Shown here: one piece after another, positions 33,343 to 38,735 of the stretch
Layout: each line of letters starts with the position of its first letter
How positions within the stretch are numbered: the first letter of the stretch is position 1
Assembly: GCA_023443925.1 (NCBI GenBank)
Contig: JAEZSL010000322.1
Span: 1 to 38,735, forward strand
Direction of reading: 5' to 3'
DNA length: 38,735 nucleotides
From: Bacillota bacterium
Lineage (GTDB): Bacteria; Bacillota_A; Clostridia; Lachnospirales; Lachnospiraceae
Made by a program: the position numbers and the translations under genes
The notes under the pieces: generated by a model
The model's database searches: none
What the model was told of the DNA's origin: nothing
The model's input: only the letters and a program-made list of their open reading frames with translations

Positions 33343-33918
33343 ATGAGTATTATTATAGCAGCAGCCAATATGGCCAGAGTGGTAGTAAAATGTGACGGAC
33401 TGGTCCGAGATCCGGATAACGGAGAACTGCAGGATCAGGATTATGAGAGTATGGTAAATCTAAATGACAATTGTATAGTAGGCTATAACGGAAAAAAAGA
33501 GCATTGTGAAATGGTATTGAGTCAATATAAAAGGCTTGCAGCGGAAGCGGGAATTGATATTAATACCATAAAACCAACCACGGTAATATTTGATTTATGT
33601 GAACTTACGAAAGTCATGAACGATAACAATAGCAGCATATCATTTTTAACTGCGGGAAAAGAAGAGGGAAGGATTTTATTATTCGGCTTTTCAAGTACGG
33701 ACGGCTACAGCATTAATAATTTTTCTCCGGAGGATCATAATAATATTAAATATATTACTTTGGGCAAGGATACTGCTCCTGGTGAAATGCAGTACGATAA
33801 ATTTTACAGGCCGGACAAGCCTATGGAGCTTACTATGAATGCATACATAAGATATCTTTCCTCAAATGATACTGATATAAATGACAACATATTTACCAGG
33901 AAAATAAAGCTAAGGTGA
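33343..33918 (+). CDS. Uncharacterised protein, possible proteasome/HslV-like Ntn fold
   Basis: This 191-residue protein starts at the ATG at 33343, which has CCAGGAGG upstream. A TTG eight codons earlier has no site. The N-terminal 60 residues resemble a proteasome-type Ntn hydrolase: a hydrophobic strand SIIIAAANMARVVVKCDG, then VNLNDNCIVGYNG and HCEMVLSQYKRLAAEAG, paralleling the strand, Gly-loop and helix of HslV. If Met is removed, Ser would be residue 1 and Asp falls at 17, as in the proteasome. The lysine expected near position 33 is not evident. The resemblance is by eye only. The C-terminal half is not recognised. It has no signal peptide. The next small gene (34014) follows in the same direction. 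Confidence 0.6.
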   Translation: MSIIIAAANMARVVVKCDGLVRDPDNGELQDQDYESMVNLNDNCIVGYNGKKEHCEMVLSQYKRLAAEAGIDINTIKPTTVIFDLCELTKVMNDNNSSISFLTAGKEEGRILLFGFSSTDGYSINNFSPEDHNNIKYITLGKDTAPGEMQYDKFYRPDKPMELTMNAYIRYLSSNDTDINDNIFTRKIKLR

Positions 33919-34013
33919 TATTAAAATAAAAAATCATCGGAATATCAGCTGTACAATAACTTTTTTAAATAAATTACATAAATATATATTAAATTTAAAA
34001 AAGAGGTAACAAT

Positions 34014-34334
34014 GTGAGTAAACTCTTAGAAATACTGGAAGCCAACAACACGTATACAACAAAAGTTCTAACGGCAGGACAGCAGCAGCTGGCTCAAATT
34101 ATTGAAGCGGAAGCCGCTTATAATGAAAGAGTAGCGAAAGCAGAAGCAGAACTGATCGACAACCTAAATCCCCTGAGTCCCATAGCTTTTACTTTGTATG
34201 GTCTTAGAGCAGGAAATGCATATCTTGATTTATCGAACAGGATTGATGAGGCAAATATAGAATTCAGGCTTTCTTACTCTCTTGCATTAATTCCATATTA
34301 TAGCCGGATTGATGCAATTTTGGCCGATCCCTGA
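34014..34334 (+). CDS. Small helical hypothetical protein
   Basis: This 106-residue protein has a GTG start at 34014, preceded by AAGAGGT. The ATG two bases earlier is immediately followed by a stop in its frame. The sequence is mostly helical. Residues 1-50 are rich in Ala, Glu and Gln (LLEILEANNTYTTKVLTAGQ) and likely form a coiled coil. Residues 55-80 are more hydrophobic (LSPIAFTLYGLRAGNAYLDL). It shares orientation with the possible Ntn-fold gene 95 bp upstream. I do not recognise a family, and it could be a partner of that protein. Confidence 0.55.
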   Translation: MSKLLEILEANNTYTTKVLTAGQQQLAQIIEAEAAYNERVAKAEAELIDNLNPLSPIAFTLYGLRAGNAYLDLSNRIDEANIEFRLSYSLALIPYYSRIDAILADP

Positions 34335-34402
34335 TAGAAAACTTTAATAATACAGTTGCGGAAAGAGTCCGATGAACTAATTTTATCGGAGACAAAATAT
34401 AA

Positions 34403-34452
34403 AAGGAAGTTACACAAATGTTTGCGAATCACGCAATTTGTGTAACTTCCTT
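34403..34452. terminator. Long perfect hairpin between the small hypothetical gene and aroA
   Basis: AAGGAAGTTACACAAAT (34403-34419) pairs with ATTTGTGTAACTTCCTT (34436-34452), and a nested TTGCG/CGCAA competes at the tip. It lies between converging genes. On the aroA strand it is followed by TTTATATTTT, so it probably ends the aromatic operon, and it may serve both directions. Confidence 0.8.
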
Positions 34453-34511
34453 GTTAGTTGGTATATTAATCTAAATAAGGGTAACTTTATTTTTTCAGAA
34501 TTGAACCGGAA

Positions 34512-35801
34512 TTATTGTATCAAACCTTTCAGATCCGAATAAAAATCGGGATATGAGATCTCCACGCATTCTGCACCAAGGATTTTAGTTTCTCCCGTGG
34601 CAGCAAGAGCAGCAATGGCAAAGGACATGGCAATCCGGTGGTCAGCTTTACTGTCTATAATCGCACCCTTTAGCGGATTACCGCCCTCTATAATCATTCC
34701 GTCTTCCGTAGAGGTGACCTTTGCCCCCATCAGAGATAGATTATGTACCATAACATCGATACGGTTAGATTCTTTTACTTTTAGTTCGGCAGCATCTTTG
34801 ATCACGGTGGTGCCTTCTGCCAGACAAGCCATAATTGCTATAACGGGCAGTTCATCAATTAGTGTTGGAATTAAAGCGCCTCCGATCTCAATCCCTTTTA
34901 AATCACTGTGGCGGACCAGAATATCGGCAACCGCCTCGGAATCAGTGTTTCGAAGGTTTTCTATTCGGATATCGGCCCCCATCATACGGCAGACTTTGAT
35001 AATTCCGTCTCTGGTCGGATTAATGCCGACATTTTTTATCAAGATCTCAGAATCCGGCAGGATCAGTCCGGCAGCAATAAAATAAGCAGCTGAGGATATA
35101 TCACCCGGAACCGTAATTTTTTCACCGGTTAAGGCGGGTTCGGGCTTAATGGTTGCCGTGGTACCATGGGTATCAATGCTGGCCCCCAGTAATTTTAACA
35201 TGATTTCCGTATGGTTTCTGGATACATAAGGCTCAGTAACTGAAGTCGGACTGTCAGCATATAAACCTGCCAGTAAAACAGCAGATTTTACCTGTGCCGA
35301 TGCTACCGGCGACTCATAGGTCATACCCTTTATGAAGCCGCTTTGCCCCTGTATCAGCAAAGGCGCACAGTTATTGCCCTCCAGGCTTATCAGATCCGCC
35401 CCCATCTGGCGCAAGGGAGTGATAACTCTGCCCATAGGACGCTTTTTAATGGAATCATCCCCTGTTAAACGAGTGGAAAATGACTGTCCGCACAGAATAC
35501 CGGAAATTAAACGCATGGTAGTACCGCTGTTGCCGACATCCAGGATTTCGGCGGGCTGCTTTAAACCATGGAGACCCTTACCATGAACCAGAACCTGATT
35601 GTGAGTTGGATCATTTACTATGTCAATACCCATACTGCGAAAGCAGCGTATCGTTGACAGACAGTCGGCGCCCTGTAGAAAATGGGTTATCTCCGTAGTT
35701 CCCTCTGCCAGTGCACCAAACATAACTGCCCGGTGTGATATGGATTTATCTCCCGGAACCGTAATTTCACCTTTTAATGCATTTACTTTCTGCAATACCA
35801 T
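34512..35801 (-). CDS. aroA: 3-phosphoshikimate 1-carboxyvinyltransferase (EPSP synthase)
   Basis: This 429-residue enzyme joins phosphoenolpyruvate to shikimate 3-phosphate in the cytoplasm, the sixth step of the shikimate pathway. Motifs in order are VPGDKSISHRAVMFGAL at the N-terminus, GNSGTTMRL, KKRPMGRVI, SAQVKSAVLLAGLYA, and the C-terminal LIDELPVIAIMACLAEG with LKVKESNRI. Length is normal. It is the last gene of a minus-strand run aroF-tyrA-aroA and begins 101 bp after tyrA, with GATGGGAG before the ATG. The operon ends at the hairpin 34403-34452. Confidence 0.96.
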   Translation of the reverse strand: MVLQKVNALKGEITVPGDKSISHRAVMFGALAEGTTEITHFLQGADCLSTIRCFRSMGIDIVNDPTHNQVLVHGKGLHGLKQPAEILDVGNSGTTMRLISGILCGQSFSTRLTGDDSIKKRPMGRVITPLRQMGADLISLEGNNCAPLLIQGQSGFIKGMTYESPVASAQVKSAVLLAGLYADSPTSVTEPYVSRNHTEIMLKLLGASIDTHGTTATIKPEPALTGEKITVPGDISSAAYFIAAGLILPDSEILIKNVGINPTRDGIIKVCRMMGADIRIENLRNTDSEAVADILVRHSDLKGIEIGGALIPTLIDELPVIAIMACLAEGTTVIKDAAELKVKESNRIDVMVHNLSLMGAKVTSTEDGMIIEGGNPLKGAIIDSKADHRIAMSFAIAALAATGETKILGAECVEISYPDFYSDLKGLIQ

Positions 35802-35902
35802 TGTCTGACTCCCATCTGCTGATATATATTCTTATAATGCTTAGGTTCACCCCATGGAGGAGCTTACTTTTTATATGAAAAGAGTATTAAAATGCAAAAC
35901 AT

Positions 35903-37012
35903 CTATCTTTCGTAAACAGTATAACGGTATTTCTTTAATAATTCAACTGCCAAAACAGAAGCTTCCTCCTCGTAAAACTCAATTCTGAGCACACCCTGCT
36001 CAAATTCCCGGTTATGGATGATGCCAATGTTTTTAATACTTATGCGGTTTGTACCCAATAAGGTGGCTATCGTTGCGATGGCGCCTGCTTCATCAATGAT
36101 ATCCAGGTAGATTTCGAATACTTTTTTCATTAATCCCATAGCCTTATTGGGTATGGAATCCCGGTAATCTCCTGCGGTATCAAAAAATTGGTACAGGTAA
36201 TCCTCGTTTTTCTGCGCCAGAGCATTTTTTACTTCCTCCAGCCGGCTGATATATTGATCAAGGAAGTCGGATATACTGTCAGTATTAGTCAGACAGATAT
36301 TCTGCCACATAACGGCAGAGGAGGAGGCAATGCGGGTTATATCCTTAAAGCCCCCGGCTGCCAGGGTGCGCATTTTTTCTTCCCTGTCATCGGAATCCTT
36401 AACCAGATTAACTAAACTGGAGGCAATGATATGTGGTACATGGCTGATGGCTGCGGTAATGTCATCGTGTTCCTTGGGATCAAGCACCATGGGGATGGCA
36501 CCGATTTCATGAACAATTTCATAGAGATTGTTCAGCATTTCAACCGGAGTATCTTTGGTTGGAGTCAAGATATAATAAGCATTTTCCAGCAGCCGGCTGT
36601 AGGAATTCTGATAACCGGTTTTTTCGGAACCTGCCATGGGATGACCACCGATAAACTGCCGTGACAGCCCCAGTGTCTTGACGGCGGTATGTATATTGCC
36701 CTTTACACTTCCCACATCAGTTATGATACAGTCTGCCTTGACAATATCCTTTAGCTGGGTCAGGTAGGAAATATTAGATAGTACCGGTGCACACAGGAAA
36801 ATTATATCACAGGAGGGGAAACCCTCAGACAAATCAGTGTAAATATGATCCAGAACCTTATCCTGGGCCGCCTCCATCAGACCGTTCCCGGGTTTGTCTT
36901 TGTTATAATTAAAAGCAATTAGTATGTTCCGGGGATTAATTTCTTTAAGTGCCCGGGCGATGGAGCCGCCGATTAAGCCAAAACCGATAAAACCGGCTGT
37001 TATATTCTTCAT
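35903..37012 (-). CDS. tyrA: Prephenate dehydrogenase with C-terminal ACT domain
   Basis: This 369-residue enzyme oxidatively decarboxylates prephenate to 4-hydroxyphenylpyruvate on the way to tyrosine. The N-terminal Rossmann motif is GFIGFGLIGGSIARAL, followed by DVGSVKG, the catalytic HPMAGSEKTGY and the helical dimerisation domain with HDDITAAISHVPHIIASSLV. An ACT domain occupies about residues 298-369 (YLDIIDEAGAIATIATLLG), suggesting allosteric control by tyrosine or another amino acid. It starts 19 nt after aroF, with AAGAGGT as ribosome binding site, so they are co-transcribed. Confidence 0.95.
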   Translation of the reverse strand: MKNITAGFIGFGLIGGSIARALKEINPRNILIAFNYNKDKPGNGLMEAAQDKVLDHIYTDLSEGFPSCDIIFLCAPVLSNISYLTQLKDIVKADCIITDVGSVKGNIHTAVKTLGLSRQFIGGHPMAGSEKTGYQNSYSRLLENAYYILTPTKDTPVEMLNNLYEIVHEIGAIPMVLDPKEHDDITAAISHVPHIIASSLVNLVKDSDDREEKMRTLAAGGFKDITRIASSSAVMWQNICLTNTDSISDFLDQYISRLEEVKNALAQKNEDYLYQFFDTAGDYRDSIPNKAMGLMKKVFEIYLDIIDEAGAIATIATLLGTNRISIKNIGIIHNREFEQGVLRIEFYEEEASVLAVELLKKYRYTVYER

Positions 37013-37031
37013 AGTTTATACCTCTTGTATA

Positions 37032-38045
37032 TCAGAATTTTTTACCCATGATTGCTGCTAAGGGTCTGATTTCACCGCACAACACTTCCAGCTGAGGGAA
37101 AGTCAGAGACTGAGGGCCGTCGGAAAGGGCAGTGGCTGGATTGGGATGGGCTTCTATCATTAAACCGTCCGCACCGGCAGCTACGGCACTAAGGGCTAAG
37201 GGTTTTACATACTTTCTGACGCCGGTTGCGTGGCTGGGATCTACAATAATGGGCAGATGGCTTTTTTCTTTGATAACCGGTACGGCACTGATATCCAGTG
37301 TATTTCTGGTAGCTGTTTCAAAGGTACGGATGCCCCGTTCACACAGTACTACATTTGGATTGCCTTCCGCAATAATGTATTCGGCAGCATTCAGCCATTC
37401 ATCGATGGTAGCTGATAAACCGCGTTTTAATAAGACGGGCAGGCCGGTTTTTCCAGCCTCTTTTAACAGGTAGAAGTTCTGCATGTTTCTTGCACCGATC
37501 TGCAGCATATCCACGTATTTTACAGCGGCTTCAATGGCTGCCAGGCTGGTAACTTCACATACAACGGAAAGTCCTGTTTCTTCTCTGGCTTCCTTCATAA
37601 ATTTTAATCCTTCTTCCTCTAAGCCCTGGAAAGCATAAGGGGAAGTCCTGGGTTTGTAAGCCCCGCCCCGCAGTATCTGGGCACCGGCTTTTTTTATGGC
37701 ATGGGCTGTTTCTAACAGCTGTTCCCTGCTTTCTACCGCGCATGGACCGGACATAATAACCAATTCCTTCCCGCCGATGGATACATTACCCACCTTGACT
37801 ACAGACGGTTCAGGATGGAACTTTTTATTAGCCAGTTTATAAGATTCCGTTACCGGTACAATCTTATCCACATCTTCGGCAATCTCAAGATTCTGATCCT
37901 GTAGTTTTGACTTGTCGCCGACAACACCGATGATGGTTACCTCCTTACCGTCGGAGATATGTGCGGTTAAGCCATGTCCTTCAATTATATTTATTATGTT
38001 CTGGATGGATTCTTTTTTAGCATCTGGTTTCATTACTATTATCAT
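37032..38045 (-). CDS. aroF: 3-deoxy-7-phosphoheptulonate synthase (DAHP synthase, type I-beta)
   Basis: This 337-residue enzyme condenses phosphoenolpyruvate with erythrose 4-phosphate, the first step of aromatic amino acid synthesis. An N-terminal ferredoxin-like regulatory domain (about 1-70, MIIVMKPDAKKESIQNII) is fused to the TIM barrel, as in the Thermotoga-type I-beta enzymes, where it mediates feedback inhibition. Barrel motifs are MSGPCAVES, LRGGAYKPRTSPYAFQG, LQIGARNMQN, CERGIRTFE, IVDPSHATG and MIEAHPNP. It heads the operon aroF-tyrA-aroA. The promoter on this strand is at 38139-38167. No T-box leader was seen. Confidence 0.96.
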   Translation of the reverse strand: MIIVMKPDAKKESIQNIINIIEGHGLTAHISDGKEVTIIGVVGDKSKLQDQNLEIAEDVDKIVPVTESYKLANKKFHPEPSVVKVGNVSIGGKELVIMSGPCAVESREQLLETAHAIKKAGAQILRGGAYKPRTSPYAFQGLEEEGLKFMKEAREETGLSVVCEVTSLAAIEAAVKYVDMLQIGARNMQNFYLLKEAGKTGLPVLLKRGLSATIDEWLNAAEYIIAEGNPNVVLCERGIRTFETATRNTLDISAVPVIKEKSHLPIIVDPSHATGVRKYVKPLALSAVAAGADGLMIEAHPNPATALSDGPQSLTFPQLEVLCGEIRPLAAIMGKKF

Positions 38046-38138
38046 ATCGATACCTGGGACCTTTCTTTTGGAGTGCTGATTTACTCCTTTTGCACTATTT
38101 TACCTCTAAGGGTTTTTGATTATGTATTGACGTTAACT

Positions 38139-38167
38139 ATTTTACATCATACTGCTACTTATGTCAA
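38139..38167 (-). promoter_or_regulatory. Promoter of the aroF-tyrA-aroA operon
   Basis: On the minus strand a perfect TTGACA (complement of 38162-38167) and TAAAAT (complement of 38139-38144) are separated by 17 bp. The leader before the aroF start at 38045 is about 85 nt. A 15-bp tandem repeat lies 12 bp upstream of the -35 element. Confidence 0.75.
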
Positions 38168-38179
38168 TACTGTAAAACA

Positions 38180-38224
38180 TTAAAGTGTAACAGTTTAAAG
38201 TGTAACGGTTTAAAGTATAAAACA
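38180..38224. repeat. Three 15-bp tandem repeats upstream of the aroF promoter
   Basis: Units TTAAAGTGTAACAGT, TTAAAGTGTAACGGT and a decayed third copy (TTAAAGTATAAAACA) lie end to end. The spot is between divergent aroF and the EF-G-like gene. The region 38225-38349 holds no gene that I can support. Confidence 0.8.
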
Positions 38225-38349
38225 AGTCGGGAAAAGTCAGTTAATGTAATATAATACAGAAATAAGTATAATAAGTAATTCGTTTTGAATATAATGTTGG
38301 GTATTTCAATTAAGGTCATAAATATATTTGTTAAACTGGTATAAAATAG

Positions 38350-38378
38350 TTGTAAAATCTGACAACTTTTAGTAAAAT
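38350..38378 (+). promoter_or_regulatory. Promoter of the EF-G-like gene
   Basis: TTGTAA (38350-38355) and TAAAAT (38373-38378) are separated by 17 bp, 82 bp before the start codon at 38461. Confidence 0.5.
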
Positions 38379-38460
38379 ATAGACATGGGCAGGAAACACC
38401 CAATGATTCTCAGAAAACAGTTCCAGGATGTACAAAAATATTATAATGGAGGAAAAAAGG

Positions 38461-38735
38461 ATGAATGTTTACACTTCAGAAAAGATTCGAAACGTAGTAC
38501 TGTTAGGCCACGGTGGCTGTGGCAAGACCACCCTGGTCGAAGCCATGGCCTATACAACCGGAATTACAAAGCGTCAGGGTAAAATTGAAGAAGGTAATAC
38601 CATCAGTGATTATGATAAGGAAGAAGTGAAACGTCTTTTTTCAATTAGCACCACAGTGGTACCTGTTATTTGGGAGGATACCAAGATTAATATTTTGGAT
38701 ACTCCGGGTTATTTTGATTTTGTGGGGGAAGCAGA
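38461..38735 (+). CDS. Elongation factor G-like GTPase, partial (N-terminal part)
   Basis: An ATG at 38461, preceded by ATGGAGG, opens a frame running off the window (91 complete codons seen). The first residues include the P-loop GHGGCGKTTLVEAMAY (G1 at about residues 17-24) and the G3 motif DTPGYFDF. A switch I-like region DYDKEEVKRLFSISTTVVPV precedes it. Standard EF-G has AHVDAGKTT at G1, so this is the divergent EF-G paralogue group seen in clostridia and actinobacteria (FusA2-like), with translation-factor-like but less certain function. Confidence 0.85.
   Translation, partial: MNVYTSEKIRNVVLLGHGGCGKTTLVEAMAYTTGITKRQGKIEEGNTISDYDKEEVKRLFSISTTVVPVIWEDTKINILDTPGYFDFVGEA

Noticed and set aside
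34597..35085. 162-codon open frame antisense to aroA
   Set aside because: aroA on the other strand is unmistakable, and the antisense frame has low-complexity composition typical of a shadow.

Overview
The window looks like a chromosomal segment of a low-GC anaerobic Firmicute, most likely a Lachnospiraceae/Clostridium phytofermentans-type organism. This is inferred from AT-rich intergenic DNA, strong AGGAGG ribosome binding sites, sigma-A-type promoters with 17-bp spacers, the LplB/YtcP-type sugar ABC importer without its own ATPase, the FeoA-FeoA-FeoB-Cys-rich-peptide arrangement and the stand-alone DUF815 ATPase. No rRNA, tRNA, CRISPR array, phage or insertion sequence was found.

Layout. 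(1) 1-2391, minus: sugar catabolic genes (two TIM-barrel epimerase/isomerases, one of them cut by the window edge, and a Gfo/Idh/MocA oxidoreductase), divergent from an AraC regulator (2529-3374). (2) 3646-9340, plus: arginyl-tRNA synthetase, a large chemoreceptor and a DUF815 AAA ATPase. (3) 9441-13036, plus: ferrous iron uptake (feoA, feoA, feoB, FeoB-associated Cys-rich peptide) behind a consensus promoter flanked by two Fur-box-like sites, followed by an unusual Fur-family protein. (4) 13153-25452: a mannoside-use locus with a minus-strand LacI regulator, then two ABC permeases, a lipoprotein binding protein, a GH130 phosphorylase, a GH38 alpha-mannosidase and a GH3 glycosidase. The mix suggests cytoplasmic breakdown of imported mannose-containing oligosaccharides, possibly N-glycan-derived. 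(5) 25836-27973: a YtrA-type GntR regulator with an ABC ATPase and permease. (6) 28376-32362: dihydrofolate reductase, a cysteine desulfurase next to a TtcA-type tRNA thiolation enzyme, and queA interrupted by one in-frame stop codon. (7) 32536-34334: three small poorly known genes, one of which may be a distant proteasome-like Ntn fold. (8) 34512-38045, minus: aromatic amino acid operon aroF-tyrA-aroA. (9) 38461-end: start of an EF-G-like GTPase.

A recurring theme is short tandem repeats in gene-flanking DNA: 12-bp units after the AraC gene, 15-bp units before the alpha-mannosidase, after ttcA and before the aroF promoter, and 23-bp units before folA. There is also a duplicated two-hairpin element upstream of the lacI-type gene whose two copies differ by a compensatory base-pair change. 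The points most worth a second look are the queA nonsense codon, the duplicated structured element, the Cys-rich Fur variant, the possible Ntn-fold protein and the repeats.
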